Below are positions 34,727 to 43,722 of a DNA stretch of 64,000 nucleotides, one piece after another. This DNA comes from Salinibacter pepae (GTDB lineage Bacteria; Bacteroidota; Rhodothermia; Rhodothermales; Salinibacteraceae): assembly GCF_947077775.1 (NCBI RefSeq), contig NZ_CAMTTE010000001.1, positions 186,001-250,000 on the forward strand, given 5' to 3'. A model generated the notes under the pieces. It saw only the letters and a program-made list of their open reading frames with translations. It was not told the DNA's origin and did not search any database. The first letter of the stretch is position 1. The number at the start of each line of letters is the position of its first letter. Both the position numbers and the translations under genes were made by a program.

Positions 34727-36883
34727 ATGGCGTTCTCGTTCGGGTACTCCCCCTGGCTGCTTCTCCTCTGCGTGGCCGTGGCGGGGGGGCTTACGTACGG
34801 GACCTACCGCGCGACCGTCCCTTCGCTCAGTGCAGGGTGGCGCCTGCTCCTGGGCGGCCTTCGCTTTCTCGCCCTCGCCCTCATCTGTTTCCTGCTCTTC
34901 GAACCGGTCCTGCAACAGTTTCGGTCGACCGAGCGTCCCCCGGTCCTGGCCGTCCTCGTCGACAACAGCCAGAGCTTGCAGGTGGTGACGGCCGGGGACA
35001 CCTCCACCGCCCGCCCCAACGCGGCTCGAACCTCCGTTCGACCCGTCATCGATGCGCTCCAAGACGAGGCGATGCCGGGGACGGCACGCTTCTTCCGCGT
35101 CGGGGAGGCGTCGCGGGCCCTTTCCGGGTCGATCATCGACTCGCTGCGCTTCGACGGCGCGCGCACCGACCTTGCAAGCGGCCTCCAGGCAGCCCCTGAG
35201 GAGCTGCGGGACGAGAACCTGGGCGGCATCGTGGTCGTCTCCGACGGCCAGTACAACACGGGCCAAAATCCCCTGCGTGTGGCCGACCGGTCTCCGGTTC
35301 CGGTGCACACCGTCACCGTTGGCGACACCGCCCGACAGCGTGACCTCCGCGTTCAGGACGTCTCGACGAACGACCGGGCCTACCTCAACTCGTCGGTGCC
35401 CGTCCGCGTCACCCTCAGCGTCACCGAGGGGCCCGGCCAGCCGGTGCCCGTCACCCTCGAACAGTCCGGGCGCACGCTCGACCAACGCCCGGTGCGTCTC
35501 CCGGATGGCACCGGCGAGGTGTCGGTGGACCTGACCTTCGAGCCCGAGCAGGCCGGCCTCCAGCAGGTGACCGTCCGGGTCCCCGAGCTTGCCGGCGAAG
35601 TGACGACCCGCAACAACGCGCAGTCGACATCGCTACGGGTTCTCGAAAGCAAGCGGCAGGTGCTCCTCCTCGGCGCGGCGCCCGCCCCCGACGTGAGCGC
35701 GCTCCGCCGCGTTTACGAGCGAACCGCCGACACGGAGGTCACGGCCCGCATCCCAACCCCCGAGGGAACGTTCCTGGAGGGCCCGCTGCCGGACGACCTG
35801 TCGCCCTTCGATGTAGTGGTCCTCGCCGGCTTTCCGAGCCCCTCCGTGCCCGACGACGTGGTGCAGCGCGTCGCCACCCTCATTGACGACGGCACCCCGG
35901 CCCTCTACTTTCTCGACCGCCAGACGGACCTGGCCGCCTGGACCGAGCACTTTGAGGCGTCGCTGCCCGCCCGTCCGGACGCGTCGACCTCATCGTTTGC
36001 GGAGGCCCCCTTCCGGATTGTGGAGAGTGCCCGGCAGCACCCCGTCCTTCGCATTGAGGACGCCGAGGGGGCGTTGTTCGAGCGGCTCCCGCCCCTCCAG
36101 GTGCCTGCGTCCGCGTGGACGCCCACGCCGGACGCTCAGGTGCTCGGGACCGCCGCCACGACGTCCGCCCCCCTCCTGGTTCTCCGACGCCGCGCGGGCC
36201 TGCGGACCGCCGCGTTTCTTGGGAATGGGGTGTGGCGGTGGGCCCTTCTGCCGTCGGAACTTCGGGCGGCCGATCCACTCTGGCCCGGCCTGGCCTCCAA
36301 CCTGCTTCGGTGGGCCGGCACCGAAGCGGACGACTCGCCGGTGCGCGTCCGTCCCACTGCTTCCCCCTTCGGGGGCACGGACGCCGTCTCCTTTACCGGT
36401 CAGGTGTACGACCAGAGCCGGCAGCCGGTGTCGGACGCCACGGTGAAGGTGACAGTTACGGATTCGGCCGGCACCGAGTACCCCTACACCATGGACCCGA
36501 CCGGGCAGGGCCGGTATACGCTCAACGTGGGGACGCTGCCGGAGGGCACGTACCAGTACGAAGCGCAGGCCCGGCTCGGTGAGACCGATTTGGGCACGGA
36601 CCGGGGCGAGTTCTCCGTCGCCCCCCTCCGAATCGAGTACCAGTCGCCCCGCGCCGACGCCGTCTTCATGCGCCAACTGGCCAGCCGGTCGGGCGGAACG
36701 GCCTACACGCCCCAGACGGTCGATCAGCTTCCGACAGACCTGTCCGACCAAAACTCGTTTTCCAGGGAGGTCGTCCGTCAGTCGTCGGAGGCCGAACTGT
36801 GGCGCACGTCGCTCTTCCTCATCGCTATTCTCGCCCTCCTGGCCAGCGAGTGGACGCTTCGAAAATTCCTCGGACTCACGTGA
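34727..36883 (+). CDS. large membrane protein with VWA-like and glutamine-amidotransferase-like regions
   Basis: 718 residues. Two N-terminal helices (about 8-28 and 40-62) are followed by a von Willebrand A-like region with a MIDAS motif DNSQS (DxSxS, VLVDNSQSLQ) and GGIVVVSDGQYNTG. Then come beta-rich Ig-like segments, an LLLGAAPAPDVSALRR/VVVLAGFPSPSVPDD stretch reminiscent of class I glutamine amidotransferase-like folds, and a final membrane helix (SLFLIAILALLASEW). This resembles the BatA/BatB-like and DUF4159 families of Bacteroidota. It lies 12 bases after the subtilase and may be cotranscribed with it. Function unknown. Confidence 0.75.
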   Translation: MAFSFGYSPWLLLLCVAVAGGLTYGTYRATVPSLSAGWRLLLGGLRFLALALICFLLFEPVLQQFRSTERPPVLAVLVDNSQSLQVVTAGDTSTARPNAARTSVRPVIDALQDEAMPGTARFFRVGEASRALSGSIIDSLRFDGARTDLASGLQAAPEELRDENLGGIVVVSDGQYNTGQNPLRVADRSPVPVHTVTVGDTARQRDLRVQDVSTNDRAYLNSSVPVRVTLSVTEGPGQPVPVTLEQSGRTLDQRPVRLPDGTGEVSVDLTFEPEQAGLQQVTVRVPELAGEVTTRNNAQSTSLRVLESKRQVLLLGAAPAPDVSALRRVYERTADTEVTARIPTPEGTFLEGPLPDDLSPFDVVVLAGFPSPSVPDDVVQRVATLIDDGTPALYFLDRQTDLAAWTEHFEASLPARPDASTSSFAEAPFRIVESARQHPVLRIEDAEGALFERLPPLQVPASAWTPTPDAQVLGTAATTSAPLLVLRRRAGLRTAAFLGNGVWRWALLPSELRAADPLWPGLASNLLRWAGTEADDSPVRVRPTASPFGGTDAVSFTGQVYDQSRQPVSDATVKVTVTDSAGTEYPYTMDPTGQGRYTLNVGTLPEGTYQYEAQARLGETDLGTDRGEFSVAPLRIEYQSPRADAVFMRQLASRSGGTAYTPQTVDQLPTDLSDQNSFSREVVRQSSEAELWRTSLFLIAILALLASEWTLRKFLGLT

Positions 36884-36997
36884 CCACCGGCATCCGCCGA
36901 ATCTCTTGGGGGGACCGACCCGTAGCTTCAGTATGACCGTCCTGTGCCTACAGAACGGGCGGGTCGTCGGCGTCGCACACGAGTCTCTTAGTCCCGA

Positions 36998-38293
36998 ATG
37001 CTCTCTTCCGTCTCCCCCGTTGATCGCTCTCACCTCCCCGATCCGGTCGCCAACATGGCCGACGAAGCCCAGTCCCTTGCGCAGGTGCTGGTGGGCGTGC
37101 GCCGGTACCTCCACCGGCATCCGGAGGTGGGAATGGAGGAGCACAACACGTCCCGTTTCATTCGGGAGACCCTGGAGGGATACGGACTCGACGTCTACGG
37201 GCCGATCGCCGGCACGGGGCTGTACGTCGACATCGAAGGCAGCGCCCCCGGGGGGGCTGTGGGCTACCGGGCCGACATCGACGCCCTGCCCACGCAGGAC
37301 CAGAAGCAGGTCCCCTACCGCTCACAAACCCCCAATGTCGCCCACCTCTGTGGGCACGACGCCCACACGGCCATCGCCATCGGGGTTGCCCTGGTGCTCC
37401 ACAACAACCGTGACCAACTGCAGGGGCGGGCCCGCGTCTTTTTCCAGCCCAACGAGGAGGGCCTCCCCAGCGGCGCCCCCCTCATGATCCGGGGCGGCAT
37501 CCTCGAAGGCCTCGACGCCGTGTACGCGGTGCACGTCGATCCGACCCTGGAGGTGGGCCGCTACGGCCTCATCACCGGCCCCGCAACGGCCTCGTCCGAC
37601 CGGTTCGAGGTGCGCATTCGTCAGGAAGGAACCGGCCATTCGGCCCGCCCCCACGAGGGCGCCGACACCGTGTGGATCGCCTCGCAGCTGATGAACCAGT
37701 TTTACCAGCTGTCCGGACGCATCACCGACGCCCGCACCCCGAGCGTCCTGACCGTCACCATGCTCGACGGCAGTGAGGCCCACAACGTGATCCCCGAGCA
37801 GGCCTCCCTCGGCGGCACCCTGCGGACCGTATCGCCGGACGACCGCGAGACAATCCGCACCCACATGCGCGAGATTGCCAACCGGATGGAGTCCCTCCAT
37901 AAGGCACACGTGGAGTTGGACTTCGAGGACGGGTCTCCTCCTGTGATCAACGACGAGGCCGCCATCGCGAACGTGGAGGCCACCATCCGAGATACATTCG
38001 GGGAGGAGGCGATCCACCAGATCTCGGAGTCAAGCATGGGCGGAGAAGACTTTGCCCATTACCTGAAGCACGTGTCCGGCGGCTTCGTTCGGGTCGGCAC
38101 GGCGTCCGGGCCGGAAACCAGCTACCCCCTTCATCACCACCGGTTCGACCTCGACGAGACGCCTCTCGCCCCTACCTCTCGCCTGATGGCGCGGGTGCTT
38201 CTGAACCACCTCGACCGGGCGGGATCGGAGGCTCCCTCTACCAGTCCCAGCCTCACGTCGACGGACAACGGAACCCCCGAAGCAACCCACTGA
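36998..38293 (+). CDS. M20-family metallopeptidase/amidohydrolase
   Basis: 431 residues. YLHRHPEVGMEEHNTSRFI, the zinc-ligand region CGHDAHTAIAIG, FFQPNEEGLPSGA, TGHSARPHEGADTV and SESSMGGEDFAHYL are the N-acyl-L-amino-acid amidohydrolase/hippuricase pattern (metal ligands His, Asp, Glu and a bridging residue). It hydrolyses N-acyl amino acids or small peptides in the cytoplasm. ATG 37055 is an alternative start giving a more typical N-terminus; the region before it is not family-like. The Ser/Thr-rich C-terminal tail is not conserved. Confidence 0.9.
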   Translation: MLSSVSPVDRSHLPDPVANMADEAQSLAQVLVGVRRYLHRHPEVGMEEHNTSRFIRETLEGYGLDVYGPIAGTGLYVDIEGSAPGGAVGYRADIDALPTQDQKQVPYRSQTPNVAHLCGHDAHTAIAIGVALVLHNNRDQLQGRARVFFQPNEEGLPSGAPLMIRGGILEGLDAVYAVHVDPTLEVGRYGLITGPATASSDRFEVRIRQEGTGHSARPHEGADTVWIASQLMNQFYQLSGRITDARTPSVLTVTMLDGSEAHNVIPEQASLGGTLRTVSPDDRETIRTHMREIANRMESLHKAHVELDFEDGSPPVINDEAAIANVEATIRDTFGEEAIHQISESSMGGEDFAHYLKHVSGGFVRVGTASGPETSYPLHHHRFDLDETPLAPTSRLMARVLLNHLDRAGSEAPSTSPSLTSTDNGTPEATH

Positions 38294-38594
38294 CGCCGCA
38301 GGACGCGTGCGTCATGGGCTCGTCCGGCCCGCCCCCCAAATTCCCGTGTCCTGACGGCTGGGACGCACGACAGCACCCTCGTTCGTCATCACGACCGGAC
38401 GTACGGATTTTCGACCACACGGCCGTGGCCGTTGGTCCACGCCCCCCTGATAGGCCCCCTCCGACTCTGTGGACGGGGCCCTCTTCCATTCGAAGGCTTT
38501 CCTGGGACTTGACCAAGCCCGACGCTTTTGTTATTTACTATTCAAATGTTTCAACGGAAAGGCCTTCGTCTCTTGCTCGGACCCTCACGGATCC
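38294..38594. other. intergenic region before the lamin-tail-domain gene
   Basis: About 300 bases with no recognisable gene. The right part (about 38505-38550) is markedly A+T-rich and holds the candidate promoter of the next gene. Confidence 0.5.
38509..38537 (+). promoter_or_regulatory. candidate sigma70-type promoter for the lamin-tail-domain gene
   Basis: TTGACC (38509-38514) and TATTTA (38532-38537) are separated by exactly 17 bases, inside an A+T-rich patch that stands out in this GC-rich DNA. This is 58 bases before the ATG at 38595. It is one of the few promoter-like sequences in the window. Confidence 0.5.
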
Positions 38595-41117
38595 ATGCGT
38601 TCACTTCTGTGGGGCAGCATTCTCCTCTTGGGGCTTGGGGGGGCCCTCTCTCCCCGCCCCGGCACGGCACAACCGGACCCCGGAGCCGTGGTCATCAACG
38701 AGGTCCTCTACGCCCCGTCGCCCTCGACAAATGAATTCATCGAGCTCTACAACCGCTCCGGGGGGCCTATCGCGCTCGACGAGCTTGCGTTCGCGGACGC
38801 CAACCGATCGTACGAACCGGTGGCGAGGACCGACACAACGGTGCGTGATGCCACTCACGTTGTCCTGGTACGCGATCCGAAGGCCTTCACCGCCGCGTTC
38901 CCGGGCGCAACGTTCTTGACGCCGGACGACTGGCCGGTGCTCAACAACGGCGGGGATGCGATCTACCTCCGTCACGTCCCCTCCGATACGCCCCTCGACT
39001 CGGTGCCGTACGATCCTTCGTGGGGCGGGGGGGACGGCCGCTCTCTGGAACGGATCGACCCGGGCGGGCCGTCCGACACCGACGCGAACTTTGCGTCCTC
39101 GGAGGCGGCGTCCGGGGCCACCCCCGGCACACAAAACAGCGTCTACGCCCCGGACGAGACGCCTCCCTCCCTCGCCCGCGCCGTCCCGTCGCAGAACGGC
39201 GACTCGATAACGGTTGTCTTTTCGGAGCCGGTCGCCCCCGCCAGCATCTCTCCCGAGGCGTTCCGGTTGGACTCGGCCGACGCCCCCGCCATCGTGACGG
39301 CTCAGATCGACGACGGCCGCCCAGCACAGGTCCGTTGTGCACTGGGAAGCCCGCTCTCCACCGGCGAGTACCGCCTCGTCGCCACGGGGGTGTCCGACCG
39401 TCGAGGGAATGTACGAGACGAAGACAGCGCCCCGTTGTCCTACGTTGTCGCCGACACGCCCGCCCCCGCCGACGTGGTCGTGTCCGAAATCATGTACGCC
39501 CCCTCCGTGGCCCCAAACGAGTTTATCGAGGTGTACAACCGGTCGGACAAAACCCTCGACCTGGGCGCACTCCAATACGCCGACGACGCCCGCAACTTCG
39601 CGCCGGCCGCCCCTCCGCTCACGCCCTTCCGTCCCGGCCAGTACGCCGTACTGGTGCGCGACGAGGAGGCATTTGCGGAAACGTATCCGTCCGTGGAATT
39701 TGTGGCCCCGAGGGGCTGGGACGCCCTCAATAACGGCGGCGACACGGTCGTCCTGCGGCACGCGCCGTCCGGGACCCCGTTGGATGCGGTGCCGTTTTCC
39801 GCCTCCTGGGGGGGCAGCGACGGCCGGTCGCTGGAACGGATCGACCCGCGCGGGCCCTCCGTCGAGGCCTCAAACTTCGCGTCGTCGACGGCCCCGGAGG
39901 GGGCGACGCCCGGCGCTCAAAACAGCCGCTTCGCCCCCGACACCGCGCCGCCACGCCCCACCTTCGCCGAGCAGGTGGACTCCCTGACTGCCGCGGTTAT
40001 CTTCAACGAGCCAATCCGCGGCGAGAGCGTCCGCCCGGCGCGCTTTCAGTTTGAAGACGTGGCGGTCACGCAGACGCAGGTCCAGGCCGACAGCATCGTG
40101 CGCCTGTCCCTCTCGGATCGCCCGACCGGCGAGGCCGTGCTCGTCGCCGACGTCCGGGACCGCGTGGGCAACCGCCTGGATCGGGCCTCTGTGCCGTTCG
40201 CCCGGCGCCCCACTCCTGGCACCCTGGTTCTGAACGAACTTCTGTTCGACCCGCGGGCCGATGACTTCGACGACCGGCCCAACCAGGTGGAGTACGTGGA
40301 GCTTCGCAACCTGACCGACCACACCTTGACGCTCACCGGACTCACGTTGACCGACCGCCCCACCGAAACGGGCACGGCAGACACACTCCGGGTCGGGCGG
40401 CGTCGGGGCCTTGCCCCCGGCGGGTTTGCCGTGGTGGCCGCCGCTCCGAGAGGGGCCTTCACGCCCCAGTCGTCCCAGCTCGCCGCCGCGTTTCCCGGTG
40501 CGCCCCTGGATTCCGACTCCGTGGCTTACCTCCCCGTACAGGCCTCCACCCTCGGCCTCCGCAACAGCGGGGACCGAGTTCGGGTGCACCGTCGCGACAC
40601 GGCGGTCGTCGCGGACGTGGCGTACTCCCCAGACTGGCACACCTCGGGCCTCGCCGACCCGAAGGGCACCGCGCTCGAACGGATTAGCGCGACCGCCGGG
40701 GCTGAGGCCGCCGACAACTGGACGAGCAGCACGGCGTCCGCAGGCGGCACGCCCGGCGCCCCAAACGACGCGTCGCTGGCCCCGCCGGACGACGCGCCGA
40801 ACGCCCCGGGCCTTGCCGTCCGTCCCAGCCCGTTCTCGATCAAGCAGGACGGGGCGACGCGCATCCAGTACACCCTGTCGGCCCGCCCGAGCCTCATCCG
40901 CGTGCGCATCTACGATGCCCGGGGCCGCCGCGTGCGCACCCTCGAAGAGGCCCGCCTCGCCGGCCGGAGCGGCGAGCTGGTCTGGAACGGCCGCAACGGC
41001 GCGGGCGATCGGGTTCGCATCGGTCCCTACGTGGTGCTGCTCGAGGCCGTGCAGGCCGACGGCGGCACCACCACCGAACTCAAGGAAACGGTCGTGGTGG
41101 CCCGTCCCCTGAACTGA
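38595..41117 (+). CDS. secreted protein with three lamin-tail domains and a C-terminal FlgD-like domain
   Basis: 840 residues. The signal peptide from ATG 38595 ends near GTAQ. Three lamin-tail domains follow, each opening with a variant of VxxNE/SE-x-xY-P and ending in PGTQN/PGAQN/PGAPN-type turns: VVINEVLYAPSPSTNEFIEL (about 32), VVVSEIMYAPSVAPNEFIEV (about 295) and LVLNELLFDPRADDF (about 547). Ig-like segments (ITVVFSEPVAP; AAVIFNEPIRG) sit between them. The C-terminal 85 residues (IRVRIYDARGRRVRTLEE, WNGRNGAGDRV) resemble FlgD-like/secretion sorting modules of Bacteroidota. Probably cell-surface or extracellular; function unknown. Confidence 0.85.
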   Translation: MRSLLWGSILLLGLGGALSPRPGTAQPDPGAVVINEVLYAPSPSTNEFIELYNRSGGPIALDELAFADANRSYEPVARTDTTVRDATHVVLVRDPKAFTAAFPGATFLTPDDWPVLNNGGDAIYLRHVPSDTPLDSVPYDPSWGGGDGRSLERIDPGGPSDTDANFASSEAASGATPGTQNSVYAPDETPPSLARAVPSQNGDSITVVFSEPVAPASISPEAFRLDSADAPAIVTAQIDDGRPAQVRCALGSPLSTGEYRLVATGVSDRRGNVRDEDSAPLSYVVADTPAPADVVVSEIMYAPSVAPNEFIEVYNRSDKTLDLGALQYADDARNFAPAAPPLTPFRPGQYAVLVRDEEAFAETYPSVEFVAPRGWDALNNGGDTVVLRHAPSGTPLDAVPFSASWGGSDGRSLERIDPRGPSVEASNFASSTAPEGATPGAQNSRFAPDTAPPRPTFAEQVDSLTAAVIFNEPIRGESVRPARFQFEDVAVTQTQVQADSIVRLSLSDRPTGEAVLVADVRDRVGNRLDRASVPFARRPTPGTLVLNELLFDPRADDFDDRPNQVEYVELRNLTDHTLTLTGLTLTDRPTETGTADTLRVGRRRGLAPGGFAVVAAAPRGAFTPQSSQLAAAFPGAPLDSDSVAYLPVQASTLGLRNSGDRVRVHRRDTAVVADVAYSPDWHTSGLADPKGTALERISATAGAEAADNWTSSTASAGGTPGAPNDASLAPPDDAPNAPGLAVRPSPFSIKQDGATRIQYTLSARPSLIRVRIYDARGRRVRTLEEARLAGRSGELVWNGRNGAGDRVRIGPYVVLLEAVQADGGTTTELKETVVVARPLN

Positions 41118-41146
41118 TTCACCGCGGGGCCCTTTCCCCGAGGGCG

Positions 41147-42262
41147 CTACGCCCGCTCAAAGAGCGCCCCCTCGATCGTAAGGCCGGGCCCGAAGGCCAT
41201 GGCCACCCCCCGCTCCGGTGGGGCGCCGTCGCCGCGCGCCGCCTGCTCAAAGATGCGCTTCAGGACAAACAAAACGGTCGGCGAGCTCATGTTGCCGTAG
41301 CGCCGCAGCACCTCCAGGCTCGGCTGCACGTCGCGGGGCGCAAGGCCGAGCACGTCCTGGGCCCGCTCCACCACGGCCCGCCCGCCCGGATGGACGGCCC
41401 AGAAGTCCATCTCGTCGGGGGTCCGGTCGTTCGCCCCGAGGAGCCCATCGACGTAGCCCGGCAGGTGGTCGGCAATCACATCCGGCACCCGCGAGGAGAG
41501 CCCCATCAGGAACCCCGTGTTGCCGATTGCCCAGGTCATGTCTTCCATCGAGTCGTCGTCGAGGCGGCTCCGGCCGTCGACGTACGTCATCCGGCCGCGC
41601 GCCTCACGGTCCGACCGCGCCGAGAGGACCGTGGCCGCCGCGCCGTCGGAGAAAAGCGAGTTGACGACTACGCTTTCCAGGGTGTCGTCGATTTGGAAGT
41701 GGAGGGTACAGAGCTCCGTGCACACCACCAGCACCCGGGCGTCCGGCTGGCTCTGGCAGAAGCTGTGGGCGACCCGAAGGGCATTGAACGCCGCGTAGCA
41801 CCCCATGAATCCGATGAAGGTGCGCTCCGTGTCGGCGGGCAGGTCGAGCCGCTTGACGAGTTCAATGTCGAGCCCCGGGGCGAAGAAGCCGGTGCAGCTG
41901 ACGGCCACCACGTGCGTGATCTCGTTCGCCTCCGTGTCGGCCCCGTCGAGGGCCCGACCGGCAACGTCTTCCGCCAGCGGAATGGCGGCCTCCTTGTACT
42001 TCTCGTTCCGCTCCCGTGTGGACGGGGCCGGATCGAGCGACCAGTTCTCCGGAAAGAAGGTAAAGGCCTCTGGGTCGTCTTCCCCGTAGTCGTCCACGCA
42101 CGAGTACCGGTAGTCGATCGCCGATTGCTTGTAGAGCGACGGCAGACGCGCCCGCAGGGCCTCCGGCAGGCGCTCGATCTGCTGCATAAACTCGGCCGTT
42201 TCCGGTTGGGGCTTGCGGAAGGAAGGGTTGCCCGTGGCAATCGACTCGACGACGGTGTGCAT
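41147..42262 (-). CDS. type III polyketide synthase (chalcone/stilbene synthase-like)
   Basis: A 371-residue homodimeric condensing enzyme. The catalytic triad is visible: Cys155 in GFMGCYAAFNA, His291 in AVHPGGRAVV and Asn324 in YGNMSSPTVLFVL. The end GLTIEGALFERA carries the family C-terminal GPGLT motif. It extends an acyl-CoA starter with malonyl-CoA; in bacteria such enzymes make alkylresorcinols, pyrones or naphthol-type products. The start is ATG 42262; an upstream frame adds non-family sequence. The product is unknown. No methyltransferase or oxidase is next to it. Confidence 0.93.
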   Translation of the reverse strand: MHTVVESIATGNPSFRKPQPETAEFMQQIERLPEALRARLPSLYKQSAIDYRYSCVDDYGEDDPEAFTFFPENWSLDPAPSTRERNEKYKEAAIPLAEDVAGRALDGADTEANEITHVVAVSCTGFFAPGLDIELVKRLDLPADTERTFIGFMGCYAAFNALRVAHSFCQSQPDARVLVVCTELCTLHFQIDDTLESVVVNSLFSDGAAATVLSARSDREARGRMTYVDGRSRLDDDSMEDMTWAIGNTGFLMGLSSRVPDVIADHLPGYVDGLLGANDRTPDEMDFWAVHPGGRAVVERAQDVLGLAPRDVQPSLEVLRRYGNMSSPTVLFVLKRIFEQAARGDGAPPERGVAMAFGPGLTIEGALFERA

Positions 42263-42430
42263 GCGGAACCTGGCGCTTTGGAGGGAAGAAGGAGGCCTGT
42301 GCGCTTTCGCCAAACGCGCAACTCGCACGGGAGTTGGGCACGTTCCGGCACGACTGCCCCCTGCCCCTTGCGGAGGGCCAAGGCGACGGCCGGACGTCTG
42401 AACCAGCACCGGAGCATGTGCGACGAGGGG

Positions 42431-43606
42431 TCACACTCGGGGCCGCTGCTTCGAACGTCGCTTCCGCGACCCGATTGGCCCCAGTCCGGCCCGTCGCAGA
42501 CGCCGCTCCACGAGGCGAAAAAACGCCTCACGCTCCGACGCCCGCACCACCGCCTGCTCGTGCGCCTCCGACAGCGCGAGCGGATACCCCTCGCCTTTCT
42601 CGCACTCTTGGAGGACCGTGGCGTGCACGTGTGCCAGGAGCGTCGGCTTCTCGGCCACCCAACGCGGCACCTCCACGCGCCCGATCTCGCCCCCGCTCGG
42701 CCCCGGCACATTCACGTAGAAAAACGAGATGTCCGTCCCGGTCGGGTATTCGCCCTGAATGTGCGAGGCCGACCCGAAGACGGCCGACCGCTCCCCGGAA
42801 TCGAGCACCATGTCCAGGACATGGCGGTCGAGCACGCCGTCCAGGCGGGGCTCGGGCGAGACGTCCGTCTCCACCGGCGGCTCGGGCTCCAGGTCGCCCC
42901 CTACGAACCGGAGCAGGTTCACGACCTCGGTGCTCGCCGGCATGCTCACGTAGGACGCCAGGGCGAGGCCCGCGTCCCGGAAGCCCTCCAGGTGCTCCGT
43001 ATACCGGGCGATGAGCTCGTCTTCGAGGGCGTCGTGGTCCATGCCCCGAACCATCCACCGAATGAGGGTGCCGTCGGCCAGGGCCACGAGGGGGCGGCCT
43101 TTCACGCGGGCCGTGGTTGCGGCGTCGAGAAGGGCCCCCAGTTCCAGCTCGTCGCGGAGCGCCGAGACCAATTCGGTGGTGATCGTCTCGATGCGCGCCT
43201 CGAAGCGGCCATCCACCCCCTCCCGAAACTGCAGACGCGGAACCGCGTCGAGGTGCGCGTCTTCGGTCGTGCCGTACTGGAACGCGACCTGACTCACATT
43301 TAACAGGAAGAAGGGCGGCTCCACGTGACGGTCCGGATAGATTTGCGACCCGTCGGTCGCTACGACCGTGATGGGCGACGGGCGCTCTGAAGGCGCGTGC
43401 ACGGCGGCGGGCGGCTCTCGCATCTGGGCCACGAGACGACGGGGCTGTGCCGTGGCCACCGCCTCCCGCACCGCCCGCCAGTGGTCGTGGCAGGCCCGGA
43501 GCAGGGCCTCGGCCCGGTCCCGTTGCGCCGCCCGCCGGCTCGTCCGGTCGGTCTGGTGCTGCGCAAAATCGTCGAGCTGGTCGCGGAGCTGTCGAAGATC
43601 AAGCAT
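42431..43606 (-). CDS. nurA: NurA-domain nuclease
   Basis: 391 residues. An N-terminal helical part is followed by the NurA fold with VVATDGSQIYPDRHVEPPFF (metal-binding Asp), FLLNVSQVAFQYG, LADGTLIRWMV and FYVNVPGPSG. NurA is a 5'-3' exonuclease that works with the HerA ATPase in DNA end resection; herA is not in the window. The C-terminus is basic (GSRKRRSKQRPRV). Divergent from the voltage-sensor-like gene across 116 bases. Confidence 0.88.
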   Translation of the reverse strand: MLDLRQLRDQLDDFAQHQTDRTSRRAAQRDRAEALLRACHDHWRAVREAVATAQPRRLVAQMREPPAAVHAPSERPSPITVVATDGSQIYPDRHVEPPFFLLNVSQVAFQYGTTEDAHLDAVPRLQFREGVDGRFEARIETITTELVSALRDELELGALLDAATTARVKGRPLVALADGTLIRWMVRGMDHDALEDELIARYTEHLEGFRDAGLALASYVSMPASTEVVNLLRFVGGDLEPEPPVETDVSPEPRLDGVLDRHVLDMVLDSGERSAVFGSASHIQGEYPTGTDISFFYVNVPGPSGGEIGRVEVPRWVAEKPTLLAHVHATVLQECEKGEGYPLALSEAHEQAVVRASEREAFFRLVERRLRRAGLGPIGSRKRRSKQRPRV

Positions 43607-43722
43607 GTCGGTGGGGGATCCAGTACGGACACTTCGAGATTCTCCCGGACGTGCCGGATATTGCGGACGCCTCCTGCGGGGCGCTCGACGTCAGTTTTTC
43701 GATGCAACCCTCTTCCACCACC

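Noticed and set aside
41390-43303. 637-codon plus-strand open frame over the type III PKS and NurA genes
   Set aside because: Both minus-strand proteins keep their catalytic residues; this frame is their antisense.
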